Under the pieces are notes generated by a model. That model ran no database searches, was not told the DNA's origin, and saw only the letters and a list, made by a program, of their open reading frames with translations. This document shows positions 1 through 8,209 of a stretch of DNA of 35,289 nt, piece by piece; positions within the stretch are counted from its first letter, which is position 1; every line of letters begins with the position of its first letter. Made by a program: the position numbers and the translations under genes. The stretch is taken from positions 1 to 35,289 of the forward strand of contig JAAXIY010000068.1 of NCBI GenBank assembly GCA_012270125.1. The letters run 5' to 3'. The DNA is from Paracoccaceae bacterium. Lineage in GTDB: Bacteria > Pseudomonadota > Alphaproteobacteria > Rhodobacterales > Rhodobacteraceae.

Positions 1-1
1 T

Positions 2-592
2 GTGGCGTTGGATAATCTTGTGGACTTACCTAAAAAAGCTTTCGAAGGCTCAGTGGATCGATTAACGGAAGCGGGAGCAAGTGTCGTAAAAATTACAGTT
101 CCAAGTGTGAAAGAAGCAATGGATTTAACAGGACTTCTTTATTCGCCAGAAGCTTATGCAACTTGGAGGCACAAAATCGAAAAATCACCAGAACTGATGT
201 TTTCAAAAATTCTTGAGCGATTTAGGAGTGGAGCAAATGTGCTTGCAGCAGATTTTATTCAGGCTTGGCAAAAATTACTGGATTTACGAAAGCAATATAA
301 TTCAGAGGTACAAAAATATGATGCTATTCTCATTCCAACCTCGCCCATAATGCCACCTGACATAAGCCGGCTAATGAATGATGGTGATTTTTATAATTCT
401 CAAAACCTTCTTGCCTTGCGTAATACGCGCATTGGTAATTTAATGGGTGGGTGTTCAATCACATTGCCGACGGGCGTTCCTAGTTGTGGTTTACTTATTA
501 TGGGCATGCCAAACCAGGAAGAGAGGCTTCTTCGACTGGCGCAGGCCTGTGAAAGAGTATTATCAAAAAACAACAGGTCCAGAGTTTCTTGA
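2..592 (+). CDS. Amidase signature family protein, C-terminal part (5' end outside window)
   Basis: The frame is open to the first base, so this is the tail of a larger gene; the GTG at position 2 is an internal codon, not a supported start. The visible 196 residues match the C-terminal third of amidase-signature hydrolases: a helical stretch, then DAILIPTSPIMPP, and near the end GNLMGGCSITLPTG followed by GLLIMGMPNQEERLL. The catalytic Lys-Ser-Ser residues of the family lie upstream and cannot be inspected. The family hydrolyses amide bonds (amidases, GatA-type subunits); the substrate is unknown here. A 118-base gap separates it from the downstream aminotransferase. The family call is firm, the specificity open. 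Confidence 0.85.
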   Translation: MALDNLVDLPKKAFEGSVDRLTEAGASVVKITVPSVKEAMDLTGLLYSPEAYATWRHKIEKSPELMFSKILERFRSGANVLAADFIQAWQKLLDLRKQYNSEVQKYDAILIPTSPIMPPDISRLMNDGDFYNSQNLLALRNTRIGNLMGGCSITLPTGVPSCGLLIMGMPNQEERLLRLAQACERVLSKNNRSRVS

Positions 593-710
593 AAACCCAA
601 ACTTAAAGTCTCTAATTTCTCTAAATGTCTTGTTTAACTAGACGAAAGTCATTTCTTTAGCTATTCTGCAACAAACGGGGCGTAAATGATCCCGTAATTG
701 AGGCAGTAAT

Positions 711-1895
711 ATGGATTTTCCTGGGCGGTTTGAAAACCTACCGCTTTATGCGTTCCCGCGTCTTCGAGAGCTTCTCGACGGCATAAAGCCTGGTGGACGC
801 GAGATATCAATGACAATCGGTGAGCCTAAGCATTCATTTCCTGAGTGGGTTACGGATATTATTGTTAAAAATGCGAAAGGATTTAATGATTATCCCTCCA
901 ACGAAGGTATCCCAGAGCTTAAGGAAGCGATTGTGGGTTGGGTCCAAAGGCGTTATGGTGTATCTCTCGACACCCAAAATAATATACTGGCTCTTAACGG
1001 GACGCGAGAGGGTTTATATAATTCTTTAATAGCATTGTGCCCAGAGAAAAAAAATAATTCTAGGCCTGTCGTTTTAATACCAAATCCATTCTACCAAGTT
1101 TATATGGCCTCAAGCCTTACAGTAAACGCTGAGCCTTATTTTGTAGAGGCAAAGCCAGAAAATAATCATTTGCCAGATTTTGCAGAGGTGCCCAGGGAGG
1201 TCTTAAAAAGAACTGCTGGTGTGTATCTTTGCTCTCCTTCAAATCCTCAAGGGGCAATTGCGACTATTGAATATTGGATCGAACTAATAAAACTTGCTGA
1301 AGAGTTCGATTTTAAAATTTTTGCTGATGAGTGCTATTCAGAAATTTATAATGAAAAGATTCCTCCTGGAGCACTTGAGGCACTAAATAAGCTCAATGCA
1401 GACCCAGAACGTGTGGTGGTGTTTCACTCGCTCTCAAAAAGATCAAACCTTCCTGGTTTGAGATCAGGTTTTCTGGCAACTGGACCAAAAAATATTCAAC
1501 GATTAGGGTTGTTAAGGAATTACGGAGGAGCGCCATTACCTTCGCCCTTGCAGCACGCTGCTGCTGCTGTGTGGCAGGATGAAGAGCACGTAAAAAACAA
1601 CCGTAAACTATACGTTAGTAAATATAAAATAGCTGATGAAATTTTATCCGGTTTAAAAGGTTATACTAGTCCAGAGGCAGGTTTTTTTCTTTGGATTAAA
1701 GTAAAAGACAGCGAAAAAACTACTTTAGATTTGTGGCGTGAAACTGGTGTTAGAGTTTTGCCTGGAGCGTATTTGGCTCAAGAACAAAATGGTAAAAATC
1801 CAGGAAAAGATTTTATCAGAGTGGCTTTGGTTGCTCAGCAAGAAATTACAAAAGAGGCGTTAATAAAAATACGTTCTCTTATAGAAAAACAATAA
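711..1895 (+). CDS. dapC: Class I/II PLP-dependent aminotransferase, DapC (succinyldiaminopimelate transaminase) type
   Basis: A 394-residue fold-type I aminotransferase. The N-terminus (MDFPGRFENLPLYAF) and the PLP-lysine region (SLSKRSNLPGLRSGF, Schiff-base lysine at residue 243) are those of the DapC group. That group converts N-succinyl-2-amino-6-ketopimelate and glutamate to N-succinyl-LL-diaminopimelate in lysine/peptidoglycan precursor synthesis. Other family marks are LNGTREGLY, the CSPSNPQGA loop and FADECYSEIY. The start is supported by GAGG seven bases upstream. ftsK follows within 10 bases, so the two are probably co-transcribed. DapB, a second enzyme of the pathway, is encoded at 22759. 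Some relatives carry only a generic aminotransferase label, so the specific function is an inference. Confidence 0.8.
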   Translation: MDFPGRFENLPLYAFPRLRELLDGIKPGGREISMTIGEPKHSFPEWVTDIIVKNAKGFNDYPSNEGIPELKEAIVGWVQRRYGVSLDTQNNILALNGTREGLYNSLIALCPEKKNNSRPVVLIPNPFYQVYMASSLTVNAEPYFVEAKPENNHLPDFAEVPREVLKRTAGVYLCSPSNPQGAIATIEYWIELIKLAEEFDFKIFADECYSEIYNEKIPPGALEALNKLNADPERVVVFHSLSKRSNLPGLRSGFLATGPKNIQRLGLLRNYGGAPLPSPLQHAAAAVWQDEEHVKNNRKLYVSKYKIADEILSGLKGYTSPEAGFFLWIKVKDSEKTTLDLWRETGVRVLPGAYLAQEQNGKNPGKDFIRVALVAQQEITKEALIKIRSLIEKQ

Positions 1896-1904
1896 GAGGC
1901 AGTG

Positions 1905-4700
1905 ATGGCATATAATAGCGTTAGAGAACGAGACCCATTAATTGATAGAGAGACGCAAAGAGCGTTAGAACGACGATTAACTGAATTTCTTGGTATCGCA
2001 TTAATCACCTGCGCAGTACTTTTTTCAATGCTTATCTCTACTTATTCTCCAACTGATCCGGGCCCACTTTCTGCATCGGATGCACCTATACAAAATGTGC
2101 TTGGTAAAACTGGGGCAGCAATCGCATCTCCTTTAATCCTGGTCATTGGTTGGGGCTCTTGGTCCCTAGTCCCCATTTTATTGATTTGGGGCGTGCGCTT
2201 TCTATTGCACATTGGTTCTGAGCGCGCTGTAGGTCGGTTAATATTTGTGCCAATCGCTATTGCGTTATCATCGGTATACGCTGCTTCAATTGTGCCAATA
2301 GATAAATGGATCCATAGTTTTGGCATGGGCGGGTTATTTGGTGATACGATTGTAGGTTCGCTTTTGGCTTTTTTCCCTCTTTCACCATCTAATGGGATTT
2401 TAACCATCACGCTGACATCTCTGCTTTTGACAAGTATTTTAAATATATTTTGCGCAGGCTTTACCGGTTTGGAAATTAAGAAAATTATTGGATTTCTATA
2501 TAAAAGCTCAACCGTAACTTATTCAATATTGAGAGTTATTTCTGTAAAAATCACTTCGTCTATAGGTCGGAAATTTTTGAGTAAAAATAGCGATAGCGGT
2601 TTTCATGACAACTACACAGAAGACTTTGAGGGTTCATTTGTCCCTAAAGCGCCAGGCTTTAATCAAATAAATACTTTACGCTCACCAAACGAAAACGGCG
2701 AATATCATTCTTCGGCAGAAGCATTAAGAATTAACAAAACTGATGGAAACTATAATGAAGAGAATGTAAATGAAAATATATTTTCCAATCCTCGATTAAC
2801 TTCAAAAATTACGGCTGTTATTAATTCAAGATCCGATCAAAGTGAAACAAAACTATCAAATGAAATTGAGCCAGCTGATTTTCAAACAGGTTTGAGGGAT
2901 TATTCTGATGAACAAGGTGAGTCAGAGTTTGTTGAGTACGGGTCACGAATTGAACCTCCTTTAACTTCTTTCAATGCCGATAATTTTGAAGATCAAACCC
3001 ATGGACAAGCTAGCTTTTCTGATATTGCTGGAGATGAGTTTTCAAATGAATTATATGATAATCAAGATGGTCAATTCATACCTTCTGTTAGTCAGAAGAC
3101 AGTAGTTCAGACACCGGTACGTAAAATATTCGCTAAAAGCACCCAAGCGAAAAATGAAGCGGAACCTGTGCTTAATTTTGATGGAATTACTCAAGGATTT
3201 GAGCTGCCACCATTAAGTTTGTTAACCAACCCAACAAATATTCAAAGGCATACGCTTTCTGATGAAGCGCTAGAGGAAAACGCAAGATTATTGGAGTCCG
3301 TTTTAGATGATTATGGTGTGAAGGGTGAAATCGTTTCTGTGAGACCAGGACCAGTTGTAACGATGTATGAATTAGAGCCTGCACCAGGTCTGAAGGCAAG
3401 TCGAGTAATTGGATTGGCAGATGATATAGCTCGCTCAATGTCGGCTCTTTCCGCAAGAGTATCTACCGTGCCGGGACGTTCAGTGATTGGAATTGAACTA
3501 CCTAATGAGAACAGAGAAAAGGTCGTTCTTCGGGAAATTTTGTCTAGCCGTTATTTTGGAGATGGCAAACAAAAACTTCCCCTAGCATTAGGCAAAGATA
3601 TAGGTGGAGAGCCAGTTGTTGCAAATTTAGCAAAAATGCCCCACCTATTGATTGCGGGAACAACTGGCTCAGGAAAGTCTGTAGCCATTAATACGATGAT
3701 ACTTTCCCTTCTCTATAAGCTTACCCCTGAAGAATGCCGTTTAATTATGATTGACCCCAAAATGTTGGAGTTAAGTGTTTATGATGGAATACCACACCTC
3801 CTATCACCGGTTGTAACAGATCCTAAAAAAGCAGTTGTTGCGCTCAAATGGGTAGTCGGTGAGATGGAAGAGCGATACCGAAAAATGTCAAAAATGGGTG
3901 TGAGAAACATTGATGGATTCAATGGAAGAGTGGCTGATGCTAAAAGGAAGGGTGAAATGTTCAGCCGAACCATCCAAACGGGCTTTGACGATGAAACGGG
4001 TGATCCAATTTTTGAAACTGAGGAGTTCAAGCCAGAAAAAATGCCCTACATTGTCGTAATTGTAGATGAAATGGCTGATTTAATGATGGTGGCCGGCAAA
4101 GAAATTGAAGCGTGTATTCAACGTTTAGCACAAATGGCTAGAGCATCTGGTATCCACTTGATAATGGCAACGCAACGACCTTCGGTAGATGTCATTACAG
4201 GCACGATTAAAGCTAACTTTCCAACTAGAATATCATTTCAAGTAACATCAAAAATAGATAGCCGAACAATCTTGGGTGAAATGGGCGCTGAGCAGCTTCT
4301 TGGTATGGGAGATATGCTATATATGGCTGGTGGCTCAAAAATCATTCGCTGCCATGGACCTTTTGTTTCTGATGAAGAGGTTGAAGAAGTCGTGAACCAT
4401 TTGAAGGCTTTTGGACCACCAGAATATAAAAGTGGTGTGGTTGATGGCCCAACAGATGATAAGGTAGATAGTATTGATCAAGTTTTAGGGTTAGGTGGTA
4501 ATACTGACGGCGAGGATGCTATCTATGATCAAGCAGTGGCGATTGTGATGAAAGATCGTAAATGTTCAACCAGTTACATTCAGCGAAAATTAGCAATAGG
4601 ATATAACAAAGCTGCAAGATTAGTGGAACAAATGGAGGAAAGCGGTTTAGTAAGCCCGGCCAATCATGTAGGTAAAAGGGAAATTTTGATCCCTGAATAG
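1905..4700 (+). CDS. ftsK: DNA translocase FtsK
   Basis: The protein anchors at the division septum and pumps DNA to clear the terminus and activate XerCD recombination. It is about 931 residues. Residues ~30-190 hold four or five membrane segments. Residues ~215-430 are an acidic, Ser/Asn-rich linker of low complexity. From ~455 comes the motor, with Walker A GTTGSGKS near 585-592 and Walker [10 protein letters not shown] near 720. The C-terminal gamma winged helix (~870-930, [20 protein letters not shown]) reads KOPS sites. I prefer ATG 1905 over GTG 1902: the AGAGG at 1895-1899 is then five bases away, whereas GTG would leave only two. The ribosome site overlaps the stop of the preceding gene. 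The length is usual for alphaproteobacteria. Confidence 0.97.
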   Translation: MAYNSVRERDPLIDRETQRALERRLTEFLGIALITCAVLFSMLISTYSPTDPGPLSASDAPIQNVLGKTGAAIASPLILVIGWGSWSLVPILLIWGVRFLLHIGSERAVGRLIFVPIAIALSSVYAASIVPIDKWIHSFGMGGLFGDTIVGSLLAFFPLSPSNGILTITLTSLLLTSILNIFCAGFTGLEIKKIIGFLYKSSTVTYSILRVISVKITSSIGRKFLSKNSDSGFHDNYTEDFEGSFVPKAPGFNQINTLRSPNENGEYHSSAEALRINKTDGNYNEENVNENIFSNPRLTSKITAVINSRSDQSETKLSNEIEPADFQTGLRDYSDEQGESEFVEYGSRIEPPLTSFNADNFEDQTHGQASFSDIAGDEFSNELYDNQDGQFIPSVSQKTVVQTPVRKIFAKSTQAKNEAEPVLNFDGITQGFELPPLSLLTNPTNIQRHTLSDEALEENARLLESVLDDYGVKGEIVSVRPGPVVTMYELEPAPGLKASRVIGLADDIARSMSALSARVSTVPGRSVIGIELPNENREKVVLREILSSRYFGDGKQKLPLALGKDIGGEPVVANLAKMPHLLIAGTTGSGKSVAINTMILSLLYKLTPEECRLIMIDPKMLELSVYDGIPHLLSPVVTDPKKAVVALKWVVGEMEERYRKMSKMGVRNIDGFNGRVADAKRKGEMFSRTIQTGFDDETGDPIFETEEFKPEKMPYIVVIVDEMADLMMVAGKEIEACIQRLAQMARASGIHLIMATQRPSVDVITGTIKANFPTRISFQVTSKIDSRTILGEMGAEQLLGMGDMLYMAGGSKIIRCHGPFVSDEEVEEVVNHLKAFGPPEYKSGVVDGPTDDKVDSIDQVLGLGGNTDGEDAIYDQAVAIVMKDRKCSTSYIQRKLAIGYNKAARLVEQMEESGLVSPANHVGKREILIPE

Positions 4701-4701
4701 C

Positions 4702-4762
4702 TTTCAATTGAAAACCAACTTAGTATATAAAATCGCACGAGCAACGAGTATTTAAGGTTGGT
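4702..4762. repeat. Palindrome after ftsK and inverted repeat covering the lolA ribosome-binding site
   Basis: A perfect 12-base palindrome (TTTCAATTGAAA) lies at 4702-4713, right after the ftsK stop. Next, ACCAACTTA at 4714-4722 is complementary to TAAGGTTGGT at 4753-4762 except for one bulged G. The two arms enclose 30 bases. The right arm contains the AAGG (4754-4757) that best serves as the lolA ribosome site. In RNA this could hide that site; in DNA it could be an operator. The pairing is read directly, the role is inference. Confidence 0.45.
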
Positions 4763-4766
4763 TATA

Positions 4767-5390
4767 TTGGTTAGTATAATTAAGGGTTTTGTAAAAATTC
4801 AAATTTTTGTTGTTCTTTTTATAAGTGCATCAATTTTGCGAGCTGATCCCTATTCATTAAAAAATTTATCAGAATACTTAACAAACTTAAAATTGCTTAA
4901 AGCCAATTTTTTTCAAGTGAATGCCGATGGAAGTGAATCGTCTGGTATTATTTTACTGAAGCGCCCTGGCCGTATGCGGTTTGAATATGATAAGCCAGAT
5001 AAAACCTTGGTTTTAGTTGCCGCTGGTGCTTTGGCTATTTTTGATCCGAAAGGTGATCAAGAACCAATGACCTACCCTGTCAGAAATAATCCAATTTCCC
5101 TGCTGCTTAACAGTGAAATAGACTTAATTAATTCTGGTATAGTTTCAAATTATATGGAAGCCTCGGAAGAGGCTGTTTTAATTATAAGAGATCCAATAAC
5201 ACCTGAAAGTGGTAGTGTTGAGCTTCTTTTTGCAGGAGCCCAACCAGAACTCAAAAAATTCACCGTAAAAAATGAAAACGGCACATCAACATCAATAGCC
5301 TTAGAAGATACTGAATACCCAAAAAATATAAATGATACTTTATTTTCTATTGCCTTAGAGATTAATAAACGCAAAGACAGCGACAAGTAA
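4767..5390 (+). CDS. lolA: Outer-membrane lipoprotein carrier protein LolA
   Basis: LolA is the periplasmic chaperone that takes lipoproteins from LolCDE to the outer membrane. The protein starts with a signal peptide: a lysine-containing stretch, the hydrophobic FVVLFISASIL, and a cleavage site after LRA. The mature part shows the LolA pattern: LKANFFQVNADG, then LLKRPGRMRFEYDKPDK, then PISLLLNSEIDL. No ATG is available. I chose TTG 4767 because AAGG at 4754-4757 is nine bases away; TTG 4758 is in frame but touches the AAGG. The gene lies 66 bases behind ftsK, an arrangement I recall from Rhodobacterales. It converges with the lysozyme-like gene, leaving only five bases between stops. Confidence 0.88.
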   Translation: MVSIIKGFVKIQIFVVLFISASILRADPYSLKNLSEYLTNLKLLKANFFQVNADGSESSGIILLKRPGRMRFEYDKPDKTLVLVAAGALAIFDPKGDQEPMTYPVRNNPISLLLNSEIDLINSGIVSNYMEASEEAVLIIRDPITPESGSVELLFAGAQPELKKFTVKNENGTSTSIALEDTEYPKNINDTLFSIALEINKRKDSDK

Positions 5391-5395
5391 TTATT

Positions 5396-5980
5396 CTAGG
5401 CGCGGCCACATCTTTTCAATTGTTTTTTGTATGAATTAGCGCGTCGGTTTACCTTATCTGATACACTTAATAACCAAGCTTTTTTACGGTACGACCCTCT
5501 TTCAAAGCCTCCATGACCTTCGTGATATGCCAGATACTGTTTTTTTGCATCTGACATTTTGATTCCCAGACGCCTTCTAGACTCTTGCATGTACCAGCCC
5601 ATAAAGTCAGTTGCGTCATGAATGTTAGAGCGACTGGCAAATCGTCTTCCTGAAGATTTCTTATAATCAGACCAAGTTCCATCTAAAGCTTGTGCATATC
5701 CATATGCTGAACTTTGCCGACCCCAAGGAACAATACCAAGGAAATATTTTCTTGGAGTCTTTGCATTTGGGATAAACTTACTTTCTTGGTGCAATATTGC
5801 CATTTGGACGTGAACGGGCGCCCCCCATTTCCGTTTTGTTTTTTGAAAAGCGCGATCAAATGAAGGGCGTTGTTGCAAAATTGAGCATGCGTTATCCATA
5901 TTCCGAGGGGCATCGAAATTGATAAAACTGCATGAGCCCAAAACAAGGCATAGACACAATATTTTTATGTTACTGCTCAT
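5396..5980 (-). CDS. Lysozyme-like (transglycosylase SLT-domain) lipoprotein
   Basis: A 194-residue exported protein with a hydrophobic N-terminus ending in LVLGSC. This is a near-match to a lipobox, with Cys17 as the possible lipidated residue. The central part has the SLT lytic-transglycosylase pattern: MAILHQESKF, with Glu66 as the likely catalytic acid, then QSSAYGYAQALDGTW, then YHEGHGGF. Family members cleave the peptidoglycan glycan strand and form anhydromuramyl ends. It is much shorter than multidomain Slt or MltC enzymes. It is transcribed alone, away from hspQ, with AGAGA just upstream of the ATG. The fold is confident; the exact enzyme class and lipidation are not proven. Confidence 0.8.
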   Translation of the reverse strand: MSSNIKILCLCLVLGSCSFINFDAPRNMDNACSILQQRPSFDRAFQKTKRKWGAPVHVQMAILHQESKFIPNAKTPRKYFLGIVPWGRQSSAYGYAQALDGTWSDYKKSSGRRFASRSNIHDATDFMGWYMQESRRRLGIKMSDAKKQYLAYHEGHGGFERGSYRKKAWLLSVSDKVNRRANSYKKQLKRCGRA

Positions 5981-6042
5981 TTATTTCTCTTTCGTATAGA
6001 GATAAACGAAAGATTGAAATTTCTAAAGCATTAATCGAATAT

Positions 6043-6070
6043 TTTGAAATACGATCTAATATTTCCATGT
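6043..6070 (+). promoter_or_regulatory. Sigma-32 (RpoH)-like promoter of hspQ
   Basis: TTGAAA at 6044-6049 (preceded by T) and TCCATGT at 6064-6070 are separated by 14 bases. The sigma-32 consensus is CTTGAAA and CCCATnT with a 13-15 base spacer. The match is imperfect: it lacks the first C of both boxes. The site lies about 50 bases before a heat-shock gene, which makes it credible. Confidence 0.45.
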
Positions 6071-6086
6071 TTTTGGCTTATGCTGG

Positions 6087-6101
6087 CCTAGACAATCTAG
6101 G
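6087..6101 (+). repeat. Hairpin in the hspQ leader
   Basis: CCTAGA, a three-base loop CAA, and TCTAGG form a perfect six-base-pair inverted repeat about 20 bases upstream of the hspQ start. It would fall inside the leader if the predicted sigma-32 promoter is used. It may be a small operator or an RNA hairpin that supports start selection. No role is shown by the sequence alone. Confidence 0.35.
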
Positions 6102-6122
6102 TGGGAAGACTTATTTATAATC

Positions 6123-6455
6123 ATGGACATGTTTACTAAAAGCGCAAAATATCATCTCGGGCAGATAGTTCGACATAAAAAACATCCCTTTCGAGGGGTC
6201 GTTTTTGATGTTGATCCAGAATTTAGCAACACTGACGAGTGGTATGAATCAATTCCTGAAGACAGCAGGCCGCATAAGGAACAACCTTACTACCATCTTT
6301 TGGCAGAAAACGACCACAGTTTTTATGTTGCCTATGTTTCTGAACAAAATCTTGTTGAAGACTATTCTGGAGAGCCAGTAAGCCATCCAGATGTACAAGA
6401 TCTATTTGGACCATTGCAGGACGGCCATTACTCTATTCATTTTCAAATGAATTAA
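6123..6455 (+). CDS. hspQ: Heat-shock protein HspQ (hemimethylated-DNA-binding YccV family)
   Basis: A 110-residue cytoplasmic protein. The family pattern is clear: YHLGQIVRHKKHPFRGVVFDVDPEF, with the conserved GQ-V-H---PFRGVV core, then a tryptophan/tyrosine-rich segment with QPYYHLLAE and YVSEQNL. In enterobacteria HspQ is heat-inducible, binds hemimethylated oriC DNA and acts as a specificity factor for Lon. That function is family knowledge, not seen here. Two in-frame ATGs (6123 and 6129) are possible; neither has a strong ribosome site. A sigma-32-like promoter and a small hairpin lie upstream. It converges with the GGT-family gene, ten bases away. Confidence 0.9.
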   Translation: MDMFTKSAKYHLGQIVRHKKHPFRGVVFDVDPEFSNTDEWYESIPEDSRPHKEQPYYHLLAENDHSFYVAYVSEQNLVEDYSGEPVSHPDVQDLFGPLQDGHYSIHFQMN

Positions 6456-6465
6456 GTGTCTAGCT

Positions 6466-8043
6466 CTAGTACCCTAAAGCACACCCATCTTTTCTTGGAT
6501 CTGACGCGCCCTCTAAAACGCCACTGTCATGTATTTTGATTGCTTGAGCACCCCCAATAGGACCTATATTTTGATCAATTTGGTGACCCAGACTAGATAG
6601 TTTTTGAACAGTGTTTTTATCGTATCCGCGTTCAATCCTGAGAGAGCCATTCTCAAAGAAACTACGTGGTGCGTCGAGAGCGGCTTGGATGTCCATTTCA
6701 TAGTCGTAAATATTTGAAAGGACACGGGCATGTCCGGCTGCTTGATATTGCCCCCCCATGACACCAAAAGGCATGTTTACGATTTCCTTTTCTTTTACAA
6801 TGGCAGGAATGATTGTATGTAGAGGCCTTTTGTGTGCTCCATATTCATTTACATGGCCCGGTATAAGGTTAAATCCAGCACCCCTATTTTGAAACAATAC
6901 TCCAAATTTTTCACTTGCAATACCAGAACCAAACCCATGGAAAATTGAATATATTAGCGAAACAGCCATTTGGTCTTTGTCAACAACGGTGATGTAAATG
7001 GTATCTTTGTGTACTTCTTCAGTAACGGAAGAAACTTCATTAATGACCTGCTTCATATTAATTTTGTCTGCTAATTCTTTAGCTAATTTGTCGGAAGTCA
7101 TTCTTGTTGTGGCATCAAAAACGGTTGGATCAGACACTAATCTGTTGCGTGCATCGTAAGCCAGTTTAGTCGCTTCAGTTTCAATGTGAGTGCGCTCAAA
7201 ACCAAAGGGCTCCATTGATGATATGGGGAAATGTTTAAGGATATTACATAAAAGAATGGCTGTGGCTCCCTGGCCATTCGGCGGATGCTCAACGAGTTCA
7301 AACTTTGAAAATTTACCAGCGATAGGATTTGTATAGAAGGCCTCCATATTGGAGAAATCATCCATAGTGTGAGTGCCTCCCAGTTTTTGAAGACTGTTCA
7401 CCATGTCTTCAGCAACCTCACCAGAATAAAACCCATCGCGACCCTTTTTTGCAATTTCGTTCAATACTTTCACTTGTCCTGGGTGCGTAAACAATTCACC
7501 CACTCTTGGGGCTCTGCCCCATGGTAAATAAAATTCTCTGCCAGCAGGATTTAGGTTTTCAGTAAGCTCGGCTAAATCATATGCTACCCGCTCTGCAATC
7601 GGAACCCCATGCTCTGCATAGTGAATTGCTGGCTGTAAAATTGTATCAAGGCCTAATTTTCCCCAATCTGCTGACAATTTACAGAAGGCGTCGATGGCGC
7701 ATGGAATTGTAACCGCATGAGCGGAATTTAAAGGTATAGATGATAATGCTTCGTCTCTAAGCTCATCAGCGTTAGCTAAACTAGGTGCGTAGCCTGATCC
7801 GTTCATTGATTTTATTTCATTGGAACCACTGGGAGAAAAAAGAACAAAACAATCGCCCCCTATTCCGGTCATTTGCGGTTCACAAATACCCAAGAGTACT
7901 GCACCGGCTATGGCCGCATCCATTGCGTTTCCACCATTTTTTAAAATTTCCAAGGCAGCTTGAGCAGCTAATGGATGAGAAGTGGCACACATACCATTTT
8001 CAGCTAATACTGAAGATCGTCCGGGAAAATGAAAATCTCGCAT
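6466..8043 (-). CDS. Gamma-glutamyltransferase (GGT) family Ntn-hydrolase
   Basis: A 525-residue self-processing N-terminal-nucleophile hydrolase. The GGT pattern begins with HPLAAQAALEILKNGGNA-DAA and PQMTGIGGDCFVL. The small subunit should start at Thr348 in KDTIYITVVDKDQMAVS, which aligns by eye with TTHYSVVD of E. coli GGT. FGSG follows, and near the C-terminus VMGGQYQAAGH. There is no signal peptide, unlike periplasmic GGTs. Length and N-terminus resemble cytoplasmic relatives such as the oxamate amidohydrolase HpxW. True transpeptidase activity is therefore uncertain. GGAG sits five bases before the ATG. The gene is a single unit divergent from the thiolase gene. Confidence 0.9.
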   Translation of the reverse strand: MRDFHFPGRSSVLAENGMCATSHPLAAQAALEILKNGGNAMDAAIAGAVLLGICEPQMTGIGGDCFVLFSPSGSNEIKSMNGSGYAPSLANADELRDEALSSIPLNSAHAVTIPCAIDAFCKLSADWGKLGLDTILQPAIHYAEHGVPIAERVAYDLAELTENLNPAGREFYLPWGRAPRVGELFTHPGQVKVLNEIAKKGRDGFYSGEVAEDMVNSLQKLGGTHTMDDFSNMEAFYTNPIAGKFSKFELVEHPPNGQGATAILLCNILKHFPISSMEPFGFERTHIETEATKLAYDARNRLVSDPTVFDATTRMTSDKLAKELADKINMKQVINEVSSVTEEVHKDTIYITVVDKDQMAVSLIYSIFHGFGSGIASEKFGVLFQNRGAGFNLIPGHVNEYGAHKRPLHTIIPAIVKEKEIVNMPFGVMGGQYQAAGHARVLSNIYDYEMDIQAALDAPRSFFENGSLRIERGYDKNTVQKLSSLGHQIDQNIGPIGGAQAIKIHDSGVLEGASDPRKDGCALGY

Positions 8044-8134
8044 TCTAACTCCGTAAAATTGCCTGAAACAAATATTCTTTTTTTCGATGAAGGCAACTTT
8101 TCCTTACAGTGTCGATCTGACTAATTCAACATGC

Positions 8135-8177
8135 ACAATTATTGTAAGCTCTCACAAGACAGTATAACCTGTGGGAG
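8135..8177. promoter_or_regulatory. Two inverted repeats in the divergent GGT/thiolase spacer
   Basis: ACAAT-T-ATTGT at 8135-8145 is a perfect 11-base inverted repeat. CTCTCACA at 8149-8156 pairs with TGTGGGAG at 8170-8177, eight positions with one G:T, around 13 bases. They lie 33-75 bases before the thiolase start, where an operator or leader hairpin would sit. No known regulator motif is recognised, and the PhaR-type CTGC/GCAG pattern is absent. Confidence 0.35.
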
Positions 8178-8209
8178 AAAAAGTTTTATTTTTATAGGGT
8201 CATGATTTT

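Noticed and set aside
447-641. Open frame overlapping the amidase end
   Set aside because: It runs in another frame through the conserved amidase C-terminus, has no ribosome site and no recognisable protein features.
2042-2410. 122-residue reverse-strand frame inside ftsK
   Set aside because: It is antisense to the membrane part of FtsK, with biased composition and no start signal; a shadow frame.
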